This document shows, piece after piece, positions 8,196 to 17,374 of a stretch of 64,000 nt of DNA (within the stretch, counting starts at the first letter, position 1; each line of letters begins with the position of its first letter). The stretch lies in NCBI GenBank assembly GCA_022791975.1, contig JAAWAC010000014.1:1-64000 (forward strand), in the 5' to 3' direction. Origin of the DNA: Lachnospiraceae bacterium. Lineage in GTDB: Bacteria > Bacillota > Clostridia > Lachnospirales > Lachnospiraceae. Made by a program: the position numbers and the translations under genes. Below the pieces are notes generated by a model, which did not search any database, was not told where the DNA came from, and saw only the letters and a list, made by a program, of their open reading frames with translations.

Positions 8196-8672
8196 GCCGT
8201 TTCTCTCCTTTCTCTCTGCCCTGTAAACCGGCAGCTCTCATTTCAGAGTTCCCTCTTCGTATCCCCCCAAGAGCTCTGACAATTTCCCCGCCTTCTACGG
8301 CTACTTCTCTCTTCGTATCTCCGTTATCCCTCATCCGTAATCTGGCTCCAGTAAATATAGGAATCCCGGGCTCTTCCTTTCCCTTTCTTAGTATATCCGT
8401 AATGGTCATTTTATTCCTACTGGACAAATAAATAAGCTCTCTCTCCTCTGTCATCCGTCACTTTGCGCCTCTCCAGCCTCCCACAAGCCCTGTAACCCTC
8501 TCCATGTGTTATATCCAGAAATTCTTCCTCCAGAAGGTGTGAATAGCTTTTCCTCTCCCCTGTCCTCCACAGGCTCCATCCTAAGCCGAAAACCCGTTCC
8601 GTCATAGAAAAACTCCTGTTCCAATCCATTTCATTGTGATATTTCCCTACTTTTAGAACGTATATTCTTTAA
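8196..8672 (-). other. Intergenic stretch with doubtful small ORFs
   Basis: This 477 bp upstream of the BSH-like gene holds two overlapping minus-strand ORFs in different frames (8417-8629, 70 codons; 8173-8454, 93 codons running into the BSH start). Neither resembles a family I know, and the second overlaps the BSH gene. They could be one gene broken by a frameshift, or chance. A short imperfect repeat (CTCTTCGTATC) appears near 8252 and 8308. The BSH promoter should lie here. Confidence 0.4.
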
Positions 8673-9485
8673 TCAATACACAGGTATCACTCCCAATGCA
8701 GAACCAACCCTTCCCCCATGGAGCATCCATTCTTTTACTTTTTTCTGTAGACTCGTTGATTCTGGGAATTTTTTACAGTCCGTATTCTCTGGAACCTGGA
8801 ATAGGTACCCTATAAATTCTTTATCCTCTTTGTTTTCCCCTATAATCTGAAAGCGTTTCTGAAAGGATCGGATATGGGACTTTTCCGACAACATTGGCGT
8901 GATGGCTGGTGACAATAACCAGGAATTACAGGTATATTTCTTATATGGATAGCTGCCATAATAAGTTTGAAAAAATACTTTCGCCTGGGTAAAGGAATCC
9001 TCTACGGCCTCCTTTGATAAATCTGCGTCAGAAGGTATATGAAGATCTATGACAGGTTCTCCCTCAAGCTCTCGAAGTTCGTATTCCAGCGCTCCTATGC
9101 GAAATATACTCATACTGATCTGTCTGTAGGTCCACCATCCCCTGTCAAAAAACATCCTGCCATTTATCCCTTTGCATTCCCTAAGGAATCTTGGGAAGCA
9201 CCTCATGGTATCCTGATATATGGTTTGTGGAATATGCTTTTCCTGGTATTTATCAAATACGCGCCTGGCGCATTCCAAATGGCAGTAGAGCAATTTTAGA
9301 TGGTCTTCCTCCTCCCAAAACAACGCCTGCAACTGCTTATTAGCCAAAGCCGCCGTCTTTCTGTCCTGTAACCGTTTCAAATATACCTCCAGCTTTGCCA
9401 GATCCAATTCCTTTTGCACCCCATCCAGTCTCTGTATCATTTCAGGCTGTAAATCAAGGATGCGAAACATTTCTTCTAGTTCCAT
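8673..9485 (-). CDS. NAT_N/GNAT_C-type acyltransferase domain protein
   Basis: This 270-residue protein is similar to the two-domain clostridial proteins annotated as acyltransferase domain-containing (NAT_N then GNAT_C). The C-terminal half carries the typical YTCNSWLLSPAITPML segment and a following QKRFQI strand. The acetyl-CoA binding signature of ordinary GNATs is not obvious, and the substrate is unknown. It precedes the Cdd1-like gene on the chromosome, but transcription runs from the Cdd1-like gene (9819) into this one with about 20 bp between, so they probably share a message. Confidence 0.6.
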   Translation of the reverse strand: MELEEMFRILDLQPEMIQRLDGVQKELDLAKLEVYLKRLQDRKTAALANKQLQALFWEEEDHLKLLYCHLECARRVFDKYQEKHIPQTIYQDTMRCFPRFLRECKGINGRMFFDRGWWTYRQISMSIFRIGALEYELRELEGEPVIDLHIPSDADLSKEAVEDSFTQAKVFFQTYYGSYPYKKYTCNSWLLSPAITPMLSEKSHIRSFQKRFQIIGENKEDKEFIGYLFQVPENTDCKKFPESTSLQKKVKEWMLHGGRVGSALGVIPVY

Positions 9486-9504
9486 ACTCTATCCCCATGC
9501 TCCC

Positions 9505-9819
9505 CTATGATTTTTCCGGATAGTCCTTATCCTTCCAGTACCACCACTTAAGCTTTTCCGGTTCGTGCTGTTCATGTTCTGCAAAGTATACTGCACAGCG
9601 GAATACATACAGTACACATTTATCATCCTGAAATCCCTTTTTCAGGCAGTCCCTGTGGTACAAATCTTCCGGATCTTTTCCCACCAGGTCCGCCACACTC
9701 TGAATTCCAATATTTTTCAAATGCTGCTCCATATTGGCGCCTCCCCCGGGAATTCTTTTTAGATCACTGACAGGCTCCTTTGTGTTGCCCTTATGGTTTA
9801 TAAGGCAATTCCATGTCAT
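9505..9819 (-). CDS. Helix-hairpin-helix (Cdd1/pathogenicity-locus) protein
   Basis: This 104-residue protein has an HhH motif (DLKRIPGGGANMEQHLKNIG) followed by DPEDLYHRDC and a CVLYVFRCAVYFAE segment. Both are hallmarks of the small Cdd1 family first named from a Clostridioides difficile pathogenicity-locus neighbour. HhH motifs usually bind DNA without sequence specificity; the role here is unknown. The upstream ribosome site is weak, and a later Met near residue 30 would cut into the HhH, so the long form is preferred. Confidence 0.7.
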   Translation of the reverse strand: MTWNCLINHKGNTKEPVSDLKRIPGGGANMEQHLKNIGIQSVADLVGKDPEDLYHRDCLKKGFQDDKCVLYVFRCAVYFAEHEQHEPEKLKWWYWKDKDYPEKS

Positions 9820-9925
9820 GCTTCCATTATAGCAAACAGAAATAGCAATTTAAAGAAGTACCCCACGAAAAAAGAGCCCCGCAGACTGCAAGGCCCCTTT
9901 TATACACTTGATTGTATTTTTCTTT

Positions 9926-10795
9926 CTATCCCTTTACAGCTCCGGCAGAAATCCCTTCTGTGAAGTACCGCTGGAAGATAATAAAGATAATTAACATGGG
10001 AATGGCCGTAAAGGTGGCCGTGGCATATCGGAGACCGAAGTCAAACAGGCTCTGATCCGCCGTCCCGGCGCCAGTGGAATTAATAACCCGAGCCAGACCT
10101 ACCACCACCGTGTAGCTCTTGTCGTCACTGGTAGCCATCAGCAGCTGCCACAGATAATTATTCCACACATTAATATAGGAAAGAATGGCCAGAGCTCCCA
10201 GTCCCGGCTTGGATAAAGGAATTCCATGGGTGATAAAAAACCGCAGGCGGCTGCACCCATCCAGCTCCGTGGCCTCGATAATCTCATTGGGGATCTCATC
10301 GTAAAAGTTTTTCAGGAGATATACCCCCATAGGGTATACAATACAAGGCAATATATAGCCCAGATACTTTCCCTGAAGCCCCGCTCCGTACACAAACCGA
10401 TACAGGGGCAGGATATAGATCTCAATGGGAATCAAAAGGCAGGCAATGTTAATGTTAAACAAAAGCTTTCTCCCGGGAAACCGAAGTTTAGAGAGCGCAT
10501 AGGCAGCCATAGAGGACACCACCACAATGCACACCACTGTCACCGTGGTGATAAAAATGCTATTCCACAGCCAACGCCAGGCCGGATACGAGGAAAAAAT
10601 CTTTTCAAAATTTTTCAGGGTCACCCGGGCAGGAATCCAGTCCGGAGGCAACTTCGTAATGTCCGCAGAATACTTGACGGAGCCGGTAAACAGCCAGTAC
10701 AGGGGAAACACGGAGAATATGCAAGCCACGATTACCCCTACATTGAGCACCAGATCAAATTTGGATTGAAACATTCGTTTTTTTCGTCTATGCAT
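9926..10795 (-). CDS. Carbohydrate ABC transporter permease (MalG type)
   Basis: This 289-residue inner-membrane permease has about six hydrophobic segments, the first at residues 17-37. The EAA loop that contacts the ATPase is EATELDGCSRLRFFITHGIP. Together with the adjacent permease and lipoprotein it forms a CUT1-type sugar importer. The operon has no ATPase gene, so it probably shares a MsiK/MsmK-like ATPase encoded elsewhere, as is common in Bacillota. It begins 1 bp after the stop of the upstream permease. Confidence 0.88.
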   Translation of the reverse strand: MHRRKKRMFQSKFDLVLNVGVIVACIFSVFPLYWLFTGSVKYSADITKLPPDWIPARVTLKNFEKIFSSYPAWRWLWNSIFITTVTVVCIVVVSSMAAYALSKLRFPGRKLLFNINIACLLIPIEIYILPLYRFVYGAGLQGKYLGYILPCIVYPMGVYLLKNFYDEIPNEIIEATELDGCSRLRFFITHGIPLSKPGLGALAILSYINVWNNYLWQLLMATSDDKSYTVVVGLARVINSTGAGTADQSLFDFGLRYATATFTAIPMLIIFIIFQRYFTEGISAGAVKG

Positions 10796-10796
10796 A

Positions 10797-11678
10797 TCAA
10801 CTCTCCTTTTTCTCCGTGATAAACCGCAGGGATATTAAAACCAGGGTAACCACAAACATCAGAACCCCCATAGCCGAGGCTAAGCCGATATTATAATTCA
10901 CAAATGCATCCTCATACAACCGGTACATCATGGTACTGGTGGCGTAGTTGGGACCGCCAGAGGTTAAAAGTTGGATCACCACGTATACCTTTAATACCAG
11001 GGAGGTATCAGTAATAAAAACCAGGATTGTGGTGGGTTTCGACAGGGGAATCAATATATAGCGAAACAGGTGCCACCGGTTACCGCCATCCACCCGGCAT
11101 GCGTCCATCAAATCCTTACTGATGCCTATCATCTGCGCCAGATACAGCAACACACACTGACCCAGATTCACAATAATCAGAACAATGATAATAATAATTC
11201 TGGCTGAAGTGGAGCCGGCTAACAAATCCACCGTTCGCACCCCGAAAATATTTGCAAAATATTTAATAAGACCACTCTGGGAATCCAGCATAAACCGCCA
11301 TATGGTTGACATAACTACCATAGACACAATGGTGGGAATGTACAGACATACACGCACGGTGGAGACATAGATGGGGTGCTTATCAAAAATGCTGCCTGCA
11401 ATAAACAGGCCCAGCAATATCAGCAGCGGAACTGCCACCACCACAAACAGCAGGGTGTTGCCGATGGCTTTCAAATAGGTGGGACTGGTAAATATTTCCA
11501 TATAGTTTGCCAACCCTACAAATACCGTTTTTCCTCCCCATTTTGTGTTGTATAAGCTGCGCACAAACTGGTTACAGATGGGATAAACCATAAAGATCGC
11601 ACCGAAAATCACAAATGGCGCCACAAAGCAGTAGGCCTGCAATGCCTCCTTTACGGATCTCCTGCCCTTACTATTCAT
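10797..11678 (-). CDS. Carbohydrate ABC transporter permease (MalF type)
   Basis: This 293-residue CUT1 permease has a hydrophobic first helix (residues 14-35) and an EAA-like loop DACRVDGGNRWHLFRYILIP. It is the first of the two permease genes after the binding protein, separated from it by 127 bp that contain two strong hairpins. It pairs with the MalG-type protein to form the membrane channel. Confidence 0.88.
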   Translation of the reverse strand: MNSKGRRSVKEALQAYCFVAPFVIFGAIFMVYPICNQFVRSLYNTKWGGKTVFVGLANYMEIFTSPTYLKAIGNTLLFVVVAVPLLILLGLFIAGSIFDKHPIYVSTVRVCLYIPTIVSMVVMSTIWRFMLDSQSGLIKYFANIFGVRTVDLLAGSTSARIIIIIVLIIVNLGQCVLLYLAQMIGISKDLMDACRVDGGNRWHLFRYILIPLSKPTTILVFITDTSLVLKVYVVIQLLTSGGPNYATSTMMYRLYEDAFVNYNIGLASAMGVLMFVVTLVLISLRFITEKKES

Positions 11679-11715
11679 CGTGTAAAATCCCCTCCTTTAT
11701 GGTAAAAGTAGAAAA

Positions 11716-11784
11716 GGGGCTGTCCGTTGAGAAACTGGCAGCCCCAAAGGGGAAGGTATGATTCCAAAAAATCACGCCTTCCCC
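11716..11784 (-). terminator. Double intercistronic hairpin between binding protein and permeases
   Basis: Reading the minus strand, GGGGAAGG...CCTTCCCC (8-bp stem with an inner TGATT/AATCA) is followed at once by GGGGCTG...CAGCCCC and TTTTC. They lie just after the binding-protein stop. Such structures usually stabilise the upstream message or terminate part of the transcripts, so binding protein exceeds permease. They are present by sequence; the effect is inferred. Confidence 0.75.
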
Positions 11785-11805
11785 TCCAGCTTGGGAATCC
11801 TGCAT

Positions 11806-13245
11806 TTAGTTCAAAATCACAGAATTATCAATGTACTCCTGAATGGACCCATTGGCCTGATTCATATAATCGGTCATCGCCTGCTTTGCATCCTTCTGTC
11901 CGCCGAAGAATGCCTGGAGCTCCGGAAACAGCATACTTCTGGTGGACACATAGCCAGCCACGCTGCCGTGGAAGTTCATAATGTGATCTGCATCCACATA
12001 CTTGTTGTAGGACTCAAACATGGGATTGGCCGCAATCACATCTGCGTCCTCAGCAATCTCCTTGTAGGAGGAAACAGCCATGCACAGATTGGTCAGAGCT
12101 TCCTTATCCTGGGACAGCCATGTCATAAACAGCTTGGCTACTGCGATCTGGTCTGCGTTGCCCGTGTCAAACATGCTTAAGCCGTACACATAATTGGCAA
12201 ACCGGTAATCATCCGATCCGTCTGCGTTCACAAAGGGGAATGCAGCCAGACGCAGATCAAAGGTATCAATATCTCCAGCTTCCATCTGGTTCTTAAAATC
12301 TGTGTAGTTGCTGTAGTATCCATTGGTAAAGCAGCACAGACCGTTGCTGAACTCGGAAGCTACTGCATTGTTGGACTTGCTGATAATATTAGAATTGGTA
12401 TATCCTGCATCCGCCCATTTTTTCAGCATATCCAGAGCTGCCACTACCTTCTCATCGTTTCCTGCATGGCTCAGTCCATCCTCACCCCAGAGCTGTCCGC
12501 CCTGAGAGGACAGCCACAGAATGTTGGTGGTATCTGCCTGATTGTCTGCGGCAAATACGGGCAGGCAATACTGCTCACCGGACATATTCTTGCTAACTCC
12601 CTCCAGAATCTCCTCATACTCAGCCATGGTCCAGATAGAAATGTCGTTAGGGTCTTCATTTACATATTTTTCCAGCCCCGCTGCCTTCAGCATATCTGCG
12701 TTGTAAAGTAAGCTCCAGTAATTGGACCACAGGGGAAGCATATAACTTTTTCCACCCAGCCGAGTTTCCTCATATACGCTGCTGTACAGCTGGCTACCTA
12801 TCGGGTCCACCACATCGCTGATGTCCAGAAGGTGTCCCTCATGGCACCAGTCAGAGCTGGTAAACCAGGCAAACAGGCACAGATCTGGCAGACTGTTGGA
12901 CTCAATAGCTGCCGCCACCTTGGTGGCACGGTCTGATCCGGCAAAGGCCTCGATCTCCAGAGAATAGTTATATTCTTCATACTCCTTGGCAAAGCGGGCA
13001 AATTCTGCCTGCCATGTATCCGGATTAATAGACTGATCCGTCCAGAAGGTCAGGGTCACATCCTTGGGAAGTGCAGCCTCTGTCCCTGTTCCTTCTTCCT
13101 CTTTGGAGGCCTCCGGGGCTTCCTCCGTCTGGGGATTATTTTCCGATGCCGGAGCATTTTCCTCCTTGCCGGAAGAGCAGGCCGTAAGGGATACTCCCAG
13201 GCAAAGCACCATCAAAAGGGCCAAAATACGATTACGTGTTTTCAT
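11806..13245 (-). CDS. Sugar ABC transporter substrate-binding lipoprotein
   Basis: This 478-residue family 1 solute-binding protein is anchored outside the membrane. The lipoprotein signal ends LLMVLCLGVSLTAC with Cys as the lipidated residue, followed by an acidic linker rich in E, P and T. The mature part shows the usual LTFWTDQS entry strand of sugar-binding proteins. The track's first codon is TTG; the ATG at 13245 is preferred because GGAGAG lies 6 bases upstream. The ligand cannot be read from sequence; the neighbouring catabolic genes suggest an unusual monosaccharide or a short glycan containing it. Confidence 0.88.
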   Translation of the reverse strand: MKTRNRILALLMVLCLGVSLTACSSGKEENAPASENNPQTEEAPEASKEEEGTGTEAALPKDVTLTFWTDQSINPDTWQAEFARFAKEYEEYNYSLEIEAFAGSDRATKVAAAIESNSLPDLCLFAWFTSSDWCHEGHLLDISDVVDPIGSQLYSSVYEETRLGGKSYMLPLWSNYWSLLYNADMLKAAGLEKYVNEDPNDISIWTMAEYEEILEGVSKNMSGEQYCLPVFAADNQADTTNILWLSSQGGQLWGEDGLSHAGNDEKVVAALDMLKKWADAGYTNSNIISKSNNAVASEFSNGLCCFTNGYYSNYTDFKNQMEAGDIDTFDLRLAAFPFVNADGSDDYRFANYVYGLSMFDTGNADQIAVAKLFMTWLSQDKEALTNLCMAVSSYKEIAEDADVIAANPMFESYNKYVDADHIMNFHGSVAGYVSTRSMLFPELQAFFGGQKDAKQAMTDYMNQANGSIQEYIDNSVILN

Positions 13246-13458
13246 AAGCAACTCTCCTTTTCATAAAAATGGTTAAGCCAGTCCTTTTCTTCCTCAGCGA
13301 GTTTTTATGCACTTTGCCGAACTTCTTATGTGAATGCCAGAAAAAGGCATTCTGGTATTGTGCATTTTCTCTACTATATCAGGAATTGAGGGCCTTTATC
13401 ATGTCAATATTCTACCATACCCACATGCAAAGTAAATGACTCTCTAACGCAGATAATG

Positions 13459-14397
13459 TCAATTTTCGCTTGTTCCGTACATCTTCGCCTCTTCCCCTGT
13501 GTCCTCCAGCTCCTTATATTCCTGGGGAGACATTCCCACCACCTGACGGAATTGCTTATAAAAATGCTCGTAGGAGCTGTACCCACACAGCTCTGCTATC
13601 GTCCTAAGCTTATTGTCCGTCCGCTGGATCAGCCCCTTGGCCCGGTAAATCCTCGCCTCCCGCAATAATTCCGTAAAGGTCTTGCCCAGAGTGCTGTTTA
13701 AAATCCGCTGAAGATTCCCCACACTCATATGGATTTCATTGGCCAAATCGTTTACCGTAAATTGATAGCCGCAATTCATGTTTATGTAATCCAGTACCTG
13801 CTTGGTGAGAATATGCCGGGAGATATCACTGTTCCAGTCATGCTCCTCCGGCTCCTGAAAGGTAAATTCCGGCACATCTCTGGAAAATATTTCCATCAAT
13901 CCCGTGAGAATAATCTTAAAATAAGCCCCTACCTTCTCCCTGCAAAAAACCCCATGTCGGTTATGCTCCCGGTAAGTAGCCAAAAGAAGCTGAAAAATCT
14001 CCTCCGACATCTCACAATAAATCCCCCTGGTTCCGCCCCGGGTGGCCTCATAGATAAACCGCTTGGTCTCCGATTCCCCCTGTCCATACATGCTGAATCC
14101 AATGCTCAAGGTCACATTCTCCTCCAGCAGAATATTTGTGGCATGATTTACTCCTGGCGGAATCAGAATTGCAACCGGACCAGAAAAATGAAGCTGCTCC
14201 TGTCCGATGATATAGGTACTGGTTCCCTCCATGACAAACAAAAGCTCATACTCCCCATGGCAGTGTTCAAAGGGATTATGGGGATTGTCCGGTTGAGCTA
14301 CCGCCATAGGAGCAAAGGTGATGGAAATATTGTCCATTTCCGTCTTATAGGTCTCAAAATTATAAGACGGAAAATGGGGAAACAACTCTTCAAACAT
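13459..14397 (-). CDS. AraC-family regulator with cupin sensor
   Basis: This 312-residue protein has an N-terminal cupin-like sensor (HCHGEYELLFVMEG ... GPVAILIPPGVNH) and C-terminal paired helix-turn-helix domains (VNDLANEIHMSVGNLQRIL and IAELCGYSSYEHFYKQFRQ, then GMSPQEYKE). I chose the ATG at 14397 because AGGAGG sits 7 bases upstream; the track's 48 extra residues are unlikely. It lies between the ABC importer and the divergent sugar operon, so it probably activates both in response to the transported sugar. An inverted repeat in the divergent spacer is a candidate site. Confidence 0.85.
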   Translation of the reverse strand: MFEELFPHFPSYNFETYKTEMDNISITFAPMAVAQPDNPHNPFEHCHGEYELLFVMEGTSTYIIGQEQLHFSGPVAILIPPGVNHATNILLEENVTLSIGFSMYGQGESETKRFIYEATRGGTRGIYCEMSEEIFQLLLATYREHNRHGVFCREKVGAYFKIILTGLMEIFSRDVPEFTFQEPEEHDWNSDISRHILTKQVLDYINMNCGYQFTVNDLANEIHMSVGNLQRILNSTLGKTFTELLREARIYRAKGLIQRTDNKLRTIAELCGYSSYEHFYKQFRQVVGMSPQEYKELEDTGEEAKMYGTSEN

Positions 14398-14458
14398 AGG
14401 CAGCCTCCTTTTCACTTTATTTTTAGTTAGTATATCTTTTCTCAATTTTCCTGTCAAT

Positions 14459-14495
14459 TTCCCATGGTTTCCTTTTTTTCCAAATCCCATGGGAA
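14459..14495. promoter_or_regulatory. Inverted repeat, candidate operator in divergent spacer
   Basis: TTCCCATGG and CCATGGGAA are perfect 9-base arms separated by 19 bases. They lie between the AraC-type gene (start 14397) and the SDR gene (start 14614). A second smaller palindrome, GGAAATGCTTTCC, follows near 14498. The position fits a binding site for the AraC-type or a catabolite regulator. The arms are seen; the role is inferred. Confidence 0.5.
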
Positions 14496-14613
14496 TCGGA
14501 AATGCTTTCCCTAGGATTGCGGTTTTTAGGATATATTGCAAGAATCATCAATATACTTTGCCTTTTTTTTGTGAAATAATACTTATTATCAATTATAAAA
14601 AGGGGGTTCAAGA

Positions 14614-15441
14614 ATGAAACAAGAGTACAATCCCGACTGGAATGTGATGGATCTGTTCCGGCTGGATGGTAAGTGGGCTGTGATTACCGGTGGCGCACGA
14701 AATCTGGGCTTTGACATGGCTTTAGCTCTGGCTGAAGCTGGTGCAAACGTGGTCGTGACCAGCAGAAATCCGGACAGTGCTCAAAAATCCGCGGATTTTA
14801 TTGCCAGTCACACAGGGCGAGAGGCCCTGGGAATGGCCCTGGATGTAAGAAATGAGCAGGAAGTGCAGCATTTGGTAGCAGAAATCCTCAAAGAAACCGG
14901 CCGTATTGACATCTTAATCAACAATGCCGGAAACGTAACCAGCACACCAGAAACCGCGCCTCTTCACAAACGGCCATTGGAGATGTGGCAGGAGGTCATA
15001 GACACCAATCTTACAGGCACCTTTCTCTGCGCCAAGCATGTGACCGATGCCTATATGATCCCCAATAAGGCTGGTGTGATCATCAATATTGGCTCTACTG
15101 CCGGGATTATCGGCAAGGATCGCCGGGTCTATGAGGGCACTCCCATGGGTGGCGCAACCATTGATTACCATGCAGCCAAGGGAGGCGTGATCAATATGAC
15201 CCGGGATATGGCCGCCTATCTGGCCCCCTACAATATCCGCGTAAACTGCATCAGCCCTGGTGGCTTTTTCCGCAACCAACCTCAGGCTTTTGTGGACGCC
15301 TACAGTCTGACCTTCCCCATGGGTCGCATGGGACAGGACGGAAAGGAAATGAAGGGCGCCGCCGTTTATCTGGCCTCGGAAGCCTCCTCCTTTGTAACCG
15401 GCCACAACCTGGTGGTAGACGGTGGTCTCACCATCTGGTAA
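14614..15441 (+). CDS. SDR-family oxidoreductase, sugar/aldonate dehydrogenase-like
   Basis: This 275-residue short-chain dehydrogenase resembles gluconate 5-dehydrogenase and 2-keto-3-deoxygluconate dehydrogenases. It has the cofactor motif TGGARNLG, NNAG, the catalytic Ser in GSTAG and the YHAAK motif. First gene of the plus-strand operon, with GGGGG 7 bases before ATG. It is likely to oxidise or reduce a sugar acid or keto-sugar intermediate; the substrate is not readable. The next gene starts 27 bp downstream. Confidence 0.85.
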   Translation: MKQEYNPDWNVMDLFRLDGKWAVITGGARNLGFDMALALAEAGANVVVTSRNPDSAQKSADFIASHTGREALGMALDVRNEQEVQHLVAEILKETGRIDILINNAGNVTSTPETAPLHKRPLEMWQEVIDTNLTGTFLCAKHVTDAYMIPNKAGVIINIGSTAGIIGKDRRVYEGTPMGGATIDYHAAKGGVINMTRDMAAYLAPYNIRVNCISPGGFFRNQPQAFVDAYSLTFPMGRMGQDGKEMKGAAVYLASEASSFVTGHNLVVDGGLTIW

Positions 15442-15468
15442 TATGATGATAGAAGGGAAGGATTCGCA

Positions 15469-16446
15469 TTGTTAAAAAACTGGAACCAGCAATCGGTGTT
15501 GATTGCCGGACTGGGCTCCATTGGCCAGCGACATCTGCGGGCCCTGCGAGCCCTGGGAGTGACGGATATCCGCGCCTGCGACCCTGTGGCCGCCTCGGTG
15601 GAAAAAGCTAAGGCCTTCTACCCGGAGATTAAGATTTATCCCTCCTTCCAGGAAGGTCTGTCCTCTCACCCAGACGCAGTTTACCTTTTAACGCCTCCCA
15701 AAATGCATATCCCTATGGCCCTTTTGGCCCTGGAGGGAGGTTGTCATGTTTTCTGTGAAAAGCCCTTGTCCGATACCCTGGAGGGAGTGGATGAGCTGTA
15801 TGACAAGCTGTCACAGACACAAAAGTCCCTGTGCATCGGCCTTTGCTTCCGTTATCACCAGGGTATAAAGAGAGCCCGGGCCCTTATGGATTCCAATGCC
15901 GTGGGCCGTGTAGTCTCCATTCGCTCTCTGATGGGAGAGCACTTTCCCTCTGTGCGGCCAGACTACAAGACCCTGTTTTCTGCCCGGTATTCCGGTGCCT
16001 TTGATCTCATGCACGATCTGGATCTGACTCTGTGGTTTGCCGGCCAGCCAGCCCGAGAAATCCACTGCGTTTACGGCTCCTACAGCGACATTGGTATCCA
16101 GGCCCCGGATGTGGCGGAAATTCTCATAGGCTTTCCGGACCGCTGCACAGCCACCGTCCATCTGGACTTTTTTCAGCAGCCCAGGCGCCGGCAAATCGAG
16201 CTTATCTGTACCGAGGGCTGCATTATTGTAGATTTTTCCACCTGGGATACCTGTACTGTTCGGGTGTATCGGGCCCACCAAAAGGAGTGGGAATGTCATA
16301 CCTTTCCCACAGACCGGGACGACATGTTTCGGGAGGAAAGCCAGGCATTTCTGGAGCATATCTGGGGAGCATCTGAGGCAACAGTCTATGGCATAGAGGA
16401 TGCCATGCTGTCCCTAAAGGTATTGCACCAAATACAAAACAAATAG
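15469..16446 (+). CDS. Gfo/Idh/MocA-family oxidoreductase
   Basis: This 325-residue protein has an N-terminal Rossmann domain (IAGLGSIGQRHLRAL) and the family motif CEKPLSDT near residue 95. The substrate-domain pattern has His or Asp near MHDLDLTLWFAG, where the family keeps its catalytic residues. It starts with TTG, supported by GGAAGG 7 bases upstream; no ATG fits. It probably acts as an NAD(P)-dependent dehydrogenase on a sugar or its lactone precursor in the same pathway as its neighbours. Confidence 0.85.
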   Translation: MLKNWNQQSVLIAGLGSIGQRHLRALRALGVTDIRACDPVAASVEKAKAFYPEIKIYPSFQEGLSSHPDAVYLLTPPKMHIPMALLALEGGCHVFCEKPLSDTLEGVDELYDKLSQTQKSLCIGLCFRYHQGIKRARALMDSNAVGRVVSIRSLMGEHFPSVRPDYKTLFSARYSGAFDLMHDLDLTLWFAGQPAREIHCVYGSYSDIGIQAPDVAEILIGFPDRCTATVHLDFFQQPRRRQIELICTEGCIIVDFSTWDTCTVRVYRAHQKEWECHTFPTDRDDMFREESQAFLEHIWGASEATVYGIEDAMLSLKVLHQIQNK

Positions 16447-16455
16447 GAGAACAAG

Positions 16456-17364
16456 ATGATGAAAAAAGTAACCAAAGGAACTCTGGGCGGCATTATCCCG
16501 CCAATTATCACCCCTCTCACCAACCAGGGAACCCTGGATGAGGCTGGCCTTTGCAAGGTCATCGACCACTGTATCGCAGGCGGCGTCACCGGCGTCTTTA
16601 CCATGGGCTCCACGGGAGAAGCCATGCGCACCAGCCGGGAGGTATGGCGGGGAGCTTTAAAAACCTCCGTGGAGCATGTAAACGGAAAAATCCCTGTATT
16701 CTGTGGCATCGTGGATTCCACCACGGAGCGTGCTCTGGAAAATGCCAAGGAGGCCCAGGATCTGGGTGCTGAATACCTGGTTTCCACAGTTCCCTTCTAT
16801 ATCCAGAATACCTGCCAGGACGAGATCCTCCGGCACTATGAAAAGCTGGCAGCTTCCACGGACTGTAAGGTAGTGGTCTACAATATTCCTGGTATGACCA
16901 ACACCTGCATTGCCCCGGAAACCATTGCCCGTCTGGCCCAGATCGAAAACATTGTAGCCTTTAAGGACAGCTCCGCTGACTGGGAGCATTTCCAGAGATG
17001 TCTGTACCTGCTGGAGGACGCTCCTATCAGCATCTTTAATGGGGCCGAGGAGCTGTGCTCCGCAGCCATGATCTTTGGAGCTGACGGCTGTGTCCCTGGC
17101 CTTGGCTGCCTGTTCCCCAAGGTATTTGTGGACATGTATACGGCCGCCCAGGCCGGAGACGCCAAAAAGGCCTATGACCTGCAACGCCAGGTATGGCAGG
17201 TACGCAAATCCCTGTCCGTAGGAAAATCCTGGCTCAGCGCCATGAAATATCTGGGCTATCTATTACATCTGACCGACACAGACTACACCAGCTTCCCCAT
17301 CGAGCCCCTCACCCAGGAGGAAAAAGCCCACATCGACAAGCTGGTAGAGGAATCCGGACTGTAA
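16456..17364 (+). CDS. DapA/NanA-family lyase (keto-acid aldolase)
   Basis: This 302-residue class I aldolase superfamily member includes dihydrodipicolinate synthase, sialic acid lyase and 2-keto-3-deoxy-aldonate aldolases. The substrate-carboxylate loop is GSTGEA, the catalytic Tyr lies in VVVYNIPGMT, and the Schiff-base Lys is in VAFKDSSAD. In a sugar operon next to two dehydrogenases, a keto-deoxy-sugar-acid aldolase or dehydratase role is more likely than lysine synthesis. The start is 9 bp after the Gfo/Idh stop, with AGGAGAACAAG before ATG. Confidence 0.85.
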   Translation: MMKKVTKGTLGGIIPPIITPLTNQGTLDEAGLCKVIDHCIAGGVTGVFTMGSTGEAMRTSREVWRGALKTSVEHVNGKIPVFCGIVDSTTERALENAKEAQDLGAEYLVSTVPFYIQNTCQDEILRHYEKLAASTDCKVVVYNIPGMTNTCIAPETIARLAQIENIVAFKDSSADWEHFQRCLYLLEDAPISIFNGAEELCSAAMIFGADGCVPGLGCLFPKVFVDMYTAAQAGDAKKAYDLQRQVWQVRKSLSVGKSWLSAMKYLGYLLHLTDTDYTSFPIEPLTQEEKAHIDKLVEESGL

Positions 17365-17374
17365 ACCTAAAACC

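Noticed and set aside
9850-9900. Possible terminator between the Cdd1-like gene and the ABC permease
   Set aside because: A T-run is present but I could not find a convincing uninterrupted stem.
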